Below are positions 20,028 to 29,247 of a stretch of DNA of 64,000 bases, in pieces (within the stretch, counting starts at the first letter, position 1; each line of letters begins with the position of its first letter). The notes below the pieces were generated by a model, which was given only the letters and a program-made list of their open reading frames with translations, had not been told where the DNA came from and searched no databases. The position numbers and the translations under genes were made by a program. This DNA comes from Bacteroidales bacterium (GTDB lineage: Bacteria; Bacteroidota; Bacteroidia; Bacteroidales; UBA932): contig WOYW01000010.1 of NCBI GenBank assembly GCA_011620605.1, positions 1-64,000 on the forward strand, written 5' to 3'.

Positions 20028-21053
20028 ATGAAAGAATGGTTGTTGGGAAAAAATCCCGATCAGTTACGGGAAGTTACGGATTCCTACGGATTGCCTTCTT
20101 TTTCGGCCGGACAAATTGCCCGGTGGATCTACCACAACAAGGTCAGGGACATAGGGGAAATGACCAACCTGCCCAAAGAGGCCAGGGAAAAGATCTCTGA
20201 AAAATACCAGGTAGGAGGATGGCTCCCGGCAGATGTACAGGAATCTGCTGACGGTACAAAAAAATACCTGTTTCCCACGGCAGCCGGTTCCCATACCGGA
20301 ATTGAAGCCGTGATGATCCCCGATGAAGACAGGACTACATTGTGTTTGTCTTCACAGGTGGGATGCCGCCTGGGCTGTGCTTTCTGCATGACGGCCCGGA
20401 TGGGGTTCCAGGGACAACTCAGTGCCGGGGAGATAGTAAGTCAGTACCTGAATGTCCAGGAAACCGGACTACTGACCAATGTGGTGTATATGGGCATGGG
20501 AGAGCCCCTGGACAACTGGAAAGAGGTATTACGTTCCCTGGAGATCTTTACCTCTTCCTGGGGGTTTGCATGGAGTCCGCGGCGCATAACAGTCTCAACA
20601 TCGGGTATCCTGCCCGTACTGGATGCGTTCATGGAAAAAACACAGGCGCACCTGGCCGTGAGTCTGCACAATCCATTTGATGCAGAACGCAGGCAGCTTA
20701 TGCCGGTACAAAAGGCTTATCCGGTCAGTAAAATAATCCGGAAACTGAGAGAGTATGATTTCAGCGGGCAACGCAGGCTGAGTTTTGAATACATTCTTTT
20801 TGACGGATGGAACGATACCCAAAGGCATGCAGCTGCCTTGCTGCAATTGTTGCGGGGAATGGATTGCCGGGTGAACCTGATACGTTTTCACCCAATTCCC
20901 GGCTTTTCCTTGAAGCCATCAAAAGAAGCGGCCGTCAATGTGTTTCTGACACGATTGAACAAAGCCGGCCTGGTTACTACAGTGAGGGCTTCCCGGGGAC
21001 GGGATATCCTGGCGGCGTGCGGCATGTTGAGCGTAAAGAAAAAAGATGAGTGA
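20028..21053 (+). CDS. rlmN: 23S rRNA (A2503-C2)/tRNA A37 methyltransferase (radical SAM)
   Basis: CLSSQVGCRLGCAFCMTARMGFQGQLSAGEI, YMGMGEPLDNW, ITVSTSGILP. Confidence 0.97.
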   Translation: MKEWLLGKNPDQLREVTDSYGLPSFSAGQIARWIYHNKVRDIGEMTNLPKEAREKISEKYQVGGWLPADVQESADGTKKYLFPTAAGSHTGIEAVMIPDEDRTTLCLSSQVGCRLGCAFCMTARMGFQGQLSAGEIVSQYLNVQETGLLTNVVYMGMGEPLDNWKEVLRSLEIFTSSWGFAWSPRRITVSTSGILPVLDAFMEKTQAHLAVSLHNPFDAERRQLMPVQKAYPVSKIIRKLREYDFSGQRRLSFEYILFDGWNDTQRHAAALLQLLRGMDCRVNLIRFHPIPGFSLKPSKEAAVNVFLTRLNKAGLVTTVRASRGRDILAACGMLSVKKKDE

Positions 21054-21517
21054 TGAAACGGGAAGAATTCAACAAGTATCTGGGAAGGATGCAGGCTTTG
21101 TGCAGCCGGAGCGAGAAATGCAGGGCAGATATCCAAAAAAAACTGCAACAGAAGGACATAACTTACAAAGATATTAATAATATTTTGCAGGCTTTGGAGA
21201 AAGAAGGATTCATTGACGAAGTGCGTTATACCAAGGCATATGTGCATGATAAAAGTCGGATGCAGGGGTGGGGACCGAGGAAGATCTCGGGTATGCTTAA
21301 GATGAAAGGGATCCGGCAAGAAATCATTGAAAGTGCTCTGATTCAGCTAGATGAGGAGTTGCTTATGACCAGGTTAAAGGATGCAATCAACAAGAAAGAC
21401 AAAACCATAAAGGAAACGGATCCGGTTAAGCGGCGTGCCAGACTGGTCCGGTTCGGTATAAGTAAGGGTTATAATTTCTGGCAGGTACTAAGGGTTTTGG
21501 AAATATTAAAAAGATGA
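21050..21517 (+). CDS. recX: RecX-like regulatory protein
   Basis: ALCSRSEKCRADIQKKLQQKDI, ALEKEGFIDEVRYTKAYVHDKSRMQGWGPRKISGMLKMKGI. Confidence 0.88.
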   Translation: MMKREEFNKYLGRMQALCSRSEKCRADIQKKLQQKDITYKDINNILQALEKEGFIDEVRYTKAYVHDKSRMQGWGPRKISGMLKMKGIRQEIIESALIQLDEELLMTRLKDAINKKDKTIKETDPVKRRARLVRFGISKGYNFWQVLRVLEILKR

Positions 21518-21556
21518 AAACTAATCAAATATTTTTTGCATAATTGAAATTCTTGT

Positions 21557-21564
21557 TATATTTG
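21557..21564 (+). promoter_or_regulatory. -7 element (TATATTTG) of a 57-aa small ORF
   Basis: TTG (21536-21538)-N18-TATATTTG; 48 nt before the ATG. Confidence 0.65.
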
Positions 21565-21612
21565 TGCTTTAGAAATTAAGCCATTTAATTACTAAACTAA
21601 AATAATATTGTT

Positions 21613-21786
21613 ATGACAATTTTAGACATCACATTGCAGCCGATCTACAATCTTTTAGGCGAGATCTGGAATTTACTGTTTGGAAGTGCCGGAGCATGGG
21701 CAGATGACCTCTTTGTTGTTCTGAACCATATTTGGGACATTTTCCAGGGAATCTTTACATTTGTAATAACAGGCGGAGCAGCTTAA
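21613..21786 (+). CDS. Unannotated 57-aa small hydrophobic/amphipathic protein
   Basis: ATG..TAA encodes MTILDITLQPIYNLLGEIWNLLFGSAGAWADDLFVVLNHIWDIFQGIFTFVITGGAA. Below the 60-aa ORF cut-off; flanked by promoter and terminator. Confidence 0.65.
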   Translation: MTILDITLQPIYNLLGEIWNLLFGSAGAWADDLFVVLNHIWDIFQGIFTFVITGGAA

Positions 21787-21819
21787 ATTTTTCGCTAACA
21801 ATTACTGATCAGTACCTTA

Positions 21820-21855
21820 ATAACAAGGCTGTCTCGTACGAAGGCAGCTTTTTTT
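21820..21855 (+). terminator. Rho-independent terminator after the small ORF
   Basis: AAGGCTG...CAGCTTTTTTT stem (one G.T pair) with inner TCGTACGA, followed by T run. Confidence 0.65.
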
Positions 21856-21859
21856 GCTT

Positions 21860-22405
21860 ATGGGGAACTGTAAAGCAGGGGACATCGTCTTTACTTTAAA
21901 TAAAAGCACGCGAAGATCATTGGGAATTACAGTCAGGAAGGACGGGTCGGTTCACGTGAGGGCTCCTTTCTGGCTTAGTTCCAGCGAAGTGATACGCATG
22001 GTATCCTCAAAAGCTGCATGGATACAAGCCAGACAAAAAGCCCTTGAAAAAGAACCCGTGCTGCCATCCGGTAAAACTGAACTTAACCGGCTCAGGAAAG
22101 AAGCTATGTTAAAGTTTCTGGATATTGCCGCTCCATGGGTGGAACAGTTCAAAAAGAAGTACGGTGTCGAACCTAAAAAATGGACAGTCCGAACTATGAA
22201 CACACGTTGGGGAAGCTGTTCTTCGGCTACGGGAAGGATTACACTCAACACCAAATTGTATTATAAACCCGATGAATGCGTGGAATATGTAATCGTCCAC
22301 GAGTTGTGCCATCTGATCCATCCGGATCACGGAAAAGGCTTTTATGCCCTGCTGGAAAAAGAACTACCGGAGTGGAAGCGTAGGAGAAAGCAATTAAAAG
22401 CTTAA
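21860..22405 (+). CDS. YgjP-like/SprT-type zinc metallopeptidase (DUF45)
   Basis: RWGSCSSATGRITLNTKLYYKPDECVEYVIVHELCHLIHPDHGKGFYALLEKELPEWKRRRKQL. Confidence 0.92.
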   Translation: MGNCKAGDIVFTLNKSTRRSLGITVRKDGSVHVRAPFWLSSSEVIRMVSSKAAWIQARQKALEKEPVLPSGKTELNRLRKEAMLKFLDIAAPWVEQFKKKYGVEPKKWTVRTMNTRWGSCSSATGRITLNTKLYYKPDECVEYVIVHELCHLIHPDHGKGFYALLEKELPEWKRRRKQLKA

Positions 22406-22417
22406 ATTTACAGTATT

Positions 22418-23504
22418 ATGATATATTCCGCAGATAATTATAAAAACCTGTTGCAACGCGGGCAACGGTTGAGGAGGTTTCTTTGAGGTAGAAACCCGTG
22501 AAAAAGAATGGCAGTCCCTGACCGAACGTTCTCAACAGCCCGATTTCTGGAACAATCCCAAAGAGGCGGAGGCGATCCTGAAAAAGCAGTCCGCCCTGAA
22601 AACCTCTCTGGATGCTTATTACCGCATCCGCGAAGGCCTGGAAGATCTGCAGGTGCTTGCCGAGTTGGAGGCATCGCAGGAGGAGCTGGACCGCCAGACA
22701 GACAAAGTGCTGGACTGGATCGAGCAGGAAGAGCTCAAAAGCATGCTTAGCTGCGAAGGAGATGACCTGGGGGCTTTGCTGAAGATCAATTCAGGTGCAG
22801 GAGGAACCGAAAGCAACGACTGGTCCGCCATGCTTATGCGAATGTATATCCGCTGGGGCGAAAGGAACGGGTACAAAGTCAGGGTGCACGACATCCTGGA
22901 AGGCGAGGAGGCGGGGATCAAATCCTGTACCCTGGAGTTCGAAGGAAAATATGCCTACGGGTATTTAAAAGCCGAGAACGGGGTTCACCGCCTTGTGCGC
23001 ATTTCGCCTTTCAATGCGCAAGGTAAACGCCAGACAACCTTTTCGTCTGTGTTCGTTTATCCTGCTGTGGATGATTCCATAGAGATAGAGATCAATCCTG
23101 CAGACCTGGAATGGGATACTTACCGCTCCAGCGGGGCAGGCGGCCAAAATGTAAATAAGGTAGAAACCGGTGTACGTGTACGACACCTGCCTACCGGGAT
23201 CGTTGTAGAAAACACGGAAACAAGAAGTCAGTTTGATAACCGGCAGAACGCCCTTCGTATTCTGAAGTCCCATTTGTATGAAATAGAACTTGAAAAACGA
23301 AGGGAAAAGGAATCGCAACTGGAAGGACAGAAGAAAAAGATCGAATGGGGATCCCAGATTCGTTCCTATACGCTTCATCCTTATAAAATGGTTAAAGACC
23401 ACAGGACAGGTTATGAAATGACAGACACCCAGGCCGTTTTGGATGGTGACCTGAACAGGTTCATTCACACCTATCTTCTGGGAGGTTCATCAAATGGCAC
23501 TTAA
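22418..23504 (+). CDS. prfB: Peptide chain release factor 2, programmed +1 frameshift
   Basis: Frame 0 ATG ATA TAT TCC...TTG AGG AGG TTT CTT TGA (TGA 22484-22486). The +1 frame continues GAG GTA GAA ACC CGT GAA AAA GAA TGG CAG into the main ORF, with INPADLEWDTYRSSGAGGQNVNKVETGVRV. Confidence 0.97.
22472..22486 (+). promoter_or_regulatory. RF2 autoregulatory +1 frameshift site
   Basis: AGGAGG-TTT-CTT-TGA-G: SD-like stimulator 3 nt before the CTTTGA slippery stop, the classical prfB arrangement. Confidence 0.95.
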
Positions 23505-26500
23505 GGTATACAAAGCTTCTGCCGGAACAGGGAAAACGTACCGTCTGACGTTGATGTACCTTTCCCTTGTGCTGGGTAATGCTGCGCGTTTTGACCCAAA
23601 TGCTTTTGCCGGAATATTAGCCGTAACCTTTACCAATAAAGCCACCGAAGAAATGAAAGCCAGGATCCTGGATACGCTGGAATCACTGGCCAAAGGGAAA
23701 GCTTCACGTTTTGCTGATGATCTTAGCCGGGAAACGGGGCTGTCTTTTGACACACTGGTTAGACGTGCCGGGCTGGTTCACCAAAATCTGCTGCACCGGT
23801 ATTCCGGTTTTTCCGTATCCACACTGGATGCCTTCTTTCAGAAAGTCCTCCGTTCTTTTATTTTGGAGGCCGGGCTTAGCACGGGTTATTCCGTAGATAC
23901 CGACACGGATTTTTTGCTGAAGAATACAGCTGGACAGATCGTGATGAAAATTCCCGAAGATGCTTCTTTAAGATCCTGGTTTGGGGAGTTGATCCGGGAT
24001 AAGGTTTCCAGGGCAGACAGGTGGGATGTCGTGGATCTTTTGAAACAGGTCGGTAAACAGGCTACACGCGAATCCTTCAGGGCAATGGGAGAAGCTTTTT
24101 CCAACAAGATCTCTGACAGGGAATTTCTGAAAGAATTCATGAAGCAAAATAATGCAATCATAGATTCTTACCAGCAAACCATGAAGCGTTTTGGGAAGAA
24201 AGCCCTTAAAATAATTGATGATCAGGGTTTTGTCACGTGGGATTTTCCCCATAAAAGGGGTTCGTTTGCCCGCTATTTTGAAAAGATCTCCGCATCACAT
24301 CCTTCAACCGACGCATTTATTCCGGGGGTACGCGTTCTGGAAGCAATGGATGGTAATGAATCAGTATGGTACAATACTAAATCCCCTGAAGGGCTTCAAA
24401 AGTTGCAAGCCTTACTCATGCCGGTATTGCAGGAAATTTCAGAACATCATTCCGCATACTTTAAAATTTACGTTACAGCACTTTGTGTCAGGGATCAATT
24501 GCCTCAAATGGGATTACTAGCCGATGTGATCACTACTATGCGCCGGATACAGGAAGAAAACAACACCCTGGATATAGGGGATTCCACATACATTCTCAAC
24601 AAGCTGGTAGGAGACGGGAATACGCCCTTTATTTATGAACGAATAGGTGCAAGTTACGTATCTTTTTTACTGGATGAATTCCAGGATACTTCATACCTGC
24701 AATGGCAGAACATGTATCCCCTTTTAATCAACGGGCTGGCTCAGGGAGCCGATTCCCTTGTTGTAGGAGACGTAAAACAATCCATATACAGATGGCGTAA
24801 CAGCGACTGGCGAATACTGGGTGAACAGATAACGGCAGACACCCTGCTTCAAAAACACGGTGTGGATCTGTATACATTGAAGACCAACTGGAGGAGCAAA
24901 AAAGAGATTGTAACATTTGTGAACGATCTCATAGAAAATGTGAAGAATTCACTCAATAGTATCATTGCCGCTAAGATCGACGACAGTGACGGATTGAACG
25001 GGGAAGAAAAGCATTATCTGGAAAACCTGCTGAACAATTCGTATGCTGACTTCAGGGAAACGGTGCCCGATATGGATAACAGGGAATCTTGCGGTTATGT
25101 TCAGATAAATACATTCAATGCAGAGGAAAGCAGCCGGGCAGAAGACAAAGCACTTAAGGCCTTAAAAGATGAGTTAATCGCTTTAATAGCAAGAGGATAT
25201 GCTCCTTCTGACATACTCATACTGGTTAGGTCAAAAGAAAATGCCCGTACCATAACGCATTATTTGCTGCAAAACGAAATGGAACACCCGGATGAAGCTG
25301 CAATGATGCCCCGGGTTATCTCCGAAGATGCTCTATACCTGTCTTCTTCTCCCCACGTGATCCTTGCCGTGGCCGTTTTAAAGTTAAGTCACTATCCACA
25401 GGATACCTGTAATGCGCAAACGGTTCTCAGACTGTCTGAAGACTATGGGAAAAAGGATATTTCAGAGGACAGTGATTTTCTGGAACGTCTGCGTTTTATG
25501 CCCCTGGCCGACGCCATGGAAGCCATTATTCAAAAAATGGAATGGACAAAATGCAGGGAAGCAATTCCTTATTTACAGGAATTGCACGATGCGTTGCTCC
25601 GGTTCTCCGGAAGGGACAGCGGAGGCGTTTATGCCTTTCTCAAATGGTGGGATGCCAGGGGCAAGGAAACAATGCTCACTGCAGATCCGCCAACAAATAC
25701 GGTCCGTTTACTGACTATACATAAGGCCAAAGGCCTTGAATCCCCTGTGGTGATCATTCCGTTTTGCGACTGGCCTCTGGATTCCAGGGCAGGAACATCC
25801 GTGTTGTGGACAAAAACTTCCGTGGAACCGTTCAACCTTTTGGAACAATTGCCCGTTGTTTATGACAACCGGCTGATGCATACCTATTTTGCGCCGGATT
25901 ATTACCTCGAATATTCACAAAGGATCCTGGATGCGCTGAATTTATTATATGTTGCGGTGACCAGGCCAAGGGACGAATTATATATTTTCCTGCCTTTTTC
26001 TGAAAAAAAATCACAAGACAATATTGCCAATCCTGTTCGTGAGGCACTTCCCTTCCAGACACACACCAATGATGAAATTCTGCGCTTCGGCGAACAGGCT
26101 CCCTTTATCCATAACCAAGGAAAGCCTTCCGGGGCTTACCGGTTGGAAGAATACCCTTCAGCCGCTTTTAGCGATAAATTAAAACTGGTATACCGTGAAG
26201 ACGCTTTTGAATATTCACCTTCAGATTCAATGCGCCAGTGGGGACTGGCACTTCATAAAGCAATGTCCCGTATAGAAACCATTGACCAGGTCGGACAGAT
26301 CTTACATGTGTTGGTGCAGGAAGGGGAACTGGCAGGTAACAGGGAAACAGCGGAACAGTTTACCCGTGCCATAGAAAAAACATTGTCAGATCCTGAAATA
26401 TCAGGATGGTTTGACGGATCATGGAAAGTAAGGAACGAGGCCTCTGTCCTGGGTCCTTTTGGTAAACTCCGACCGGACAGGGTCATGGAAAAAGAAGGCC

Positions 26501-26634
26501 GGACAGTGATCCTGGATTACAAATTCGGACAGCCCGATCCCGCACATGAACGACAGATGAAAAAATACGTGGAAGTTTTACAACGCATGGGTTATACTTC
26601 CGTTGAAGGGCACGTACTTTATATAGATCGTTAA
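23494..26634 (+). CDS. AddA/RecB-like UvrD-family helicase-nuclease
   Basis: ASAGTGKTYRLTLMYL Walker A, FVSFLLDEFQDTSYLQWQ-type motif II (YVSFLLDEFQDTS), VGDVKQSIYRWRNSD, LTIHKAKGLESPVVIIPF, NLLYVAVTRPRDELYIF, C-terminal RPDRVMEKEGRTVILDYKFG nuclease motif. Confidence 0.93.
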   Translation: MALKVYKASAGTGKTYRLTLMYLSLVLGNAARFDPNAFAGILAVTFTNKATEEMKARILDTLESLAKGKASRFADDLSRETGLSFDTLVRRAGLVHQNLLHRYSGFSVSTLDAFFQKVLRSFILEAGLSTGYSVDTDTDFLLKNTAGQIVMKIPEDASLRSWFGELIRDKVSRADRWDVVDLLKQVGKQATRESFRAMGEAFSNKISDREFLKEFMKQNNAIIDSYQQTMKRFGKKALKIIDDQGFVTWDFPHKRGSFARYFEKISASHPSTDAFIPGVRVLEAMDGNESVWYNTKSPEGLQKLQALLMPVLQEISEHHSAYFKIYVTALCVRDQLPQMGLLADVITTMRRIQEENNTLDIGDSTYILNKLVGDGNTPFIYERIGASYVSFLLDEFQDTSYLQWQNMYPLLINGLAQGADSLVVGDVKQSIYRWRNSDWRILGEQITADTLLQKHGVDLYTLKTNWRSKKEIVTFVNDLIENVKNSLNSIIAAKIDDSDGLNGEEKHYLENLLNNSYADFRETVPDMDNRESCGYVQINTFNAEESSRAEDKALKALKDELIALIARGYAPSDILILVRSKENARTITHYLLQNEMEHPDEAAMMPRVISEDALYLSSSPHVILAVAVLKLSHYPQDTCNAQTVLRLSEDYGKKDISEDSDFLERLRFMPLADAMEAIIQKMEWTKCREAIPYLQELHDALLRFSGRDSGGVYAFLKWWDARGKETMLTADPPTNTVRLLTIHKAKGLESPVVIIPFCDWPLDSRAGTSVLWTKTSVEPFNLLEQLPVVYDNRLMHTYFAPDYYLEYSQRILDALNLLYVAVTRPRDELYIFLPFSEKKSQDNIANPVREALPFQTHTNDEILRFGEQAPFIHNQGKPSGAYRLEEYPSAAFSDKLKLVYREDAFEYSPSDSMRQWGLALHKAMSRIETIDQVGQILHVLVQEGELAGNRETAEQFTRAIEKTLSDPEISGWFDGSWKVRNEASVLGPFGKLRPDRVMEKEGRTVILDYKFGQPDPAHERQMKKYVEVLQRMGYTSVEGHVLYIDR

Positions 26635-28265
26635 AGGACCATTCCGGCAAGAGCTCCGGTGTGTCTGCCGTCTTGAAGGGTATGTTCCCCGTTTACCCAT
26701 ATATGATGGATGCCTTCAGGGAACCGGTGCGGATCTTCAAACGTGGCTTTATCAATAATTGTAGCCTGGTTGAATACCACGATATCTGCCCGGTATCCGG
26801 GAACCAGAAGTCCGCGGTCTTTCAATCCCAGCCTGGAAGCCGGTAAAGACGATACCTTTTTTATGGCTTGAGAAAAATCCATAAGCTTTCCGTCGCGGCA
26901 ATATTTTCCCAAAAAACGGGGAAATGTACCGTAGGACCGCGGATGTGGAATGGTCAGGGACAACGGGCCCCGGGGAGAGTAAACACTGCCATCGGAGGCC
27001 GGCATGGCTAGAGGATGTGAGAGAAACATCTTTACATTGTCTTCACTCATGGCAAAGGCAACAATATCAGGAGCAAGTCTTTCTTCTATCAGCAGATCAC
27101 GGATAAATTCCCATTCGGATTTGCCTGTGATCCGGGCGCATTCCTCCAGGTTTTTACCCATGTAAGCTTCTTTATTCTGGATTAAGGTACAAGAGGAAAT
27201 GACTACGTTTTGTGCTCCTCCCAAACGGGCAAAGCGCGATTCGGCATATTTACCGAACTCTGTTGCCATAGCTTTGTCCTTTAATCGTAAGATAATATCA
27301 TCTGTCGATCCCTGTCTGCCGTCTAACGGAATAAAGGTTGTCAAACCGGTGGAGAAAGCAATATAGGGATAACGGTCAAAAGCGACATCCAGTCCGTCGC
27401 GCCTGGCTTTTTCAATGAGCTCAAGCATGGCAGGACCCTTGTGCCAGTTGTTGGGGTTTTGGGCTTTCAAGTGTGATATTTGCAGCCGCACTCCTGCTTC
27501 AAACGACATGCCTATTGTCTCAGCAATCGCTTCTTCCACAAAGTCGTCTTCATTGCGCATATGTATGGCAAACAACCCATCGTGTCTGGCCACGACTTTT
27601 AAAAGTTCCACAAGTTCTTCCCTGGAAGCGTAAGCCCCCGGCGCATATTCCAGCCCGCACGAAAGACCTCGGCTTCCCTGTTCAAGCTGAATATCCAGCA
27701 ATTGTTTCATTGCTTCTACCTGGGAAGGTGTAGCCGGTGCATTCCATTCCCCTATGACTGCCGATCGTATGGATCCCTGACCGGTAAAAGAACAATAATT
27801 GATACCGATCTTGTTTTTTTGTAAAGTATCAAAAAACGAAGAAGCACTGTCATAAGGGCCGTCAGGAAACGGTGATCCTCCGCAATTGCCCCCTGCATCT
27901 GTTGTAATTCCCTGGTAGATTCGGCTATCCCCCTGGGGGCATTGAAGCAGTTTTGTGTCAGTATGTGTATGTATGTCTATGAAACCTGGACAGACGACCA
28001 TCCCTTTGGCATCAATCACACGATCGGCATAACTTCCCAGACGTCCCATTGCTGCAATTTTACCGTCCTTAATACCCACATCTCCACGAAAGGGGGCGGA
28101 TCCGTCTCCTGTATAAACAAGGCCGTTGGAAATGATTGTCTGAAAAGGTTGTGAAACACGCGTATGGGCAGATAATGTGTTCAGGCTGCCGGCCGAAGCC
28201 ACCAATCCGGTTCCAAGCAGCGCACTTTGTTTTAAAAACGTTCTACGGGAAATATTGGAGTTCAT
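26631..28265 (-). CDS. N-acyl-D-amino-acid deacylase/D-aminoacylase-like amidohydrolase, twin-arginine signal
   Basis: SRRTFLKQSALLGTGLVASAG signal; MVVCPGFIDIHTHTDTKLL metal site; ISHLKAQNPNNWHK; C-terminal VPGYRADIVVFNQATIIDKATFEDPHRFPEGIHHIWVNG. Confidence 0.92.
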   Translation of the reverse strand: MNSNISRRTFLKQSALLGTGLVASAGSLNTLSAHTRVSQPFQTIISNGLVYTGDGSAPFRGDVGIKDGKIAAMGRLGSYADRVIDAKGMVVCPGFIDIHTHTDTKLLQCPQGDSRIYQGITTDAGGNCGGSPFPDGPYDSASSFFDTLQKNKIGINYCSFTGQGSIRSAVIGEWNAPATPSQVEAMKQLLDIQLEQGSRGLSCGLEYAPGAYASREELVELLKVVARHDGLFAIHMRNEDDFVEEAIAETIGMSFEAGVRLQISHLKAQNPNNWHKGPAMLELIEKARRDGLDVAFDRYPYIAFSTGLTTFIPLDGRQGSTDDIILRLKDKAMATEFGKYAESRFARLGGAQNVVISSCTLIQNKEAYMGKNLEECARITGKSEWEFIRDLLIEERLAPDIVAFAMSEDNVKMFLSHPLAMPASDGSVYSPRGPLSLTIPHPRSYGTFPRFLGKYCRDGKLMDFSQAIKKVSSLPASRLGLKDRGLLVPGYRADIVVFNQATIIDKATFEDPHRFPEGIHHIWVNGEHTLQDGRHTGALAGMVL

Positions 28266-29247
28266 GACGGGGTGTTATGTTAGAAGTTGCGTATTTTTTT
28301 ATCTGTTCTTCCTGATAATAATATAAGATCGCCTGAATATTACTTTGCGATTCAATAAACTGAATACTTCTTTCCAGTCCCATAGAGTAAAAAGCCATGC
28401 TGTATGTAGCTGCTTCAAGGCAATTTGAAGCGATTACCATGGTGCTGATAAGAGGATCTTCAAGAGGATACCCGGTACGCGAATTGAACAGTGTATTTAC
28501 GATTTTCCCTTCCCGTGTTTTGAAATTTTTCAGACTGCCCGATATGGCCATGGCCTTGTCCAAGAGATAGATCACGTCGGTCGAAACATCATCAATAATA
28601 ATGCGCCACGGGGTACCTGAAGGATTCAGTCCTTTGCAAGACACTACTTTGCCGACTTCTATTATATAGTTGGAGATGTCCTGATTGTCCAGCATAGTGG
28701 CAAGCAGGTCAACGGCATAACCGATCCCTATAGTGTTAAGATTTAATTGTATCCTGGGATCTTCCTTGATAACCTTCCCCTCATCAAGGTGAACTTTCCA
28801 TAATCCTGTATATTCAAGAACCCGGGCAATGTCATGCGCTGTAACGTTTTGATGATTGCTCATGTTGTACCCCCATAGATCCTGCAATGGTTTGGTGGTG
28901 GTATTCAGATAAGCTCCTGTTCTTTCGGCAACCTCCTTTGCTTTTGTCAAAACGGTCCTAAAAACGGAATCAGTCGTAAAATCCTTGTTGCTGTTGACAT
29001 TGTTGATAACAGAAGATTTGTGATACAGAGAAAGCGATCTGTCGATCATCTGTGCCTGGCGACGTGCCGCTCTTCTTACGTCAGACTCAAAAGACCAGGG
29101 AGCATATGAGGGAACCTGGTAAACAATTTTGTAGGAATACCCCATTACTACTCCGTTTACCGTTTTAAATTTGCCGGCGGGCGAACAACCGTTCAAAGCC
29201 AATATAAAGCCGGGGAGAAAAAGTGTAATCAATAATATTTGTTTCAT
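28243..29247 (-). CDS. Degenerate ApbE-family lipoprotein (putative catalytically inactive paralogue)
   Basis: ApbE fold landmarks kept (IEVG, VSCKGLNPSGTPWRI, RTGYPLEDPL) but motif residues altered; lipobox ALNGC. Confidence 0.8.
   Translation of the reverse strand: MKQILLITLFLPGFILALNGCSPAGKFKTVNGVVMGYSYKIVYQVPSYAPWSFESDVRRAARRQAQMIDRSLSLYHKSSVINNVNSNKDFTTDSVFRTVLTKAKEVAERTGAYLNTTTKPLQDLWGYNMSNHQNVTAHDIARVLEYTGLWKVHLDEGKVIKEDPRIQLNLNTIGIGYAVDLLATMLDNQDISNYIIEVGKVVSCKGLNPSGTPWRIIIDDVSTDVIYLLDKAMAISGSLKNFKTREGKIVNTLFNSRTGYPLEDPLISTMVIASNCLEAATYSMAFYSMGLERSIQFIESQSNIQAILYYYQEEQIKKYATSNITPRHELQYFP

Noticed and set aside
22418-22486. prfB as a pseudogene because of an in-frame TGA
   Set aside because: The TGA is part of a canonical AGGAGG-TTT-CTT-TGA RF2 frameshift site and the +1 frame is intact.
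22965-23468. 167-aa ORF antisense to prfB
   Set aside because: Shadow ORF of a conserved gene.
26631-26640. Short convergent overlaps (3521-3532, 26631-26634, 43146-43164, 46732-46751) as noteworthy
   Set aside because: A few to ~20 bp convergent overlaps are common in compact genomes; only the phoH overlaps are exceptional.
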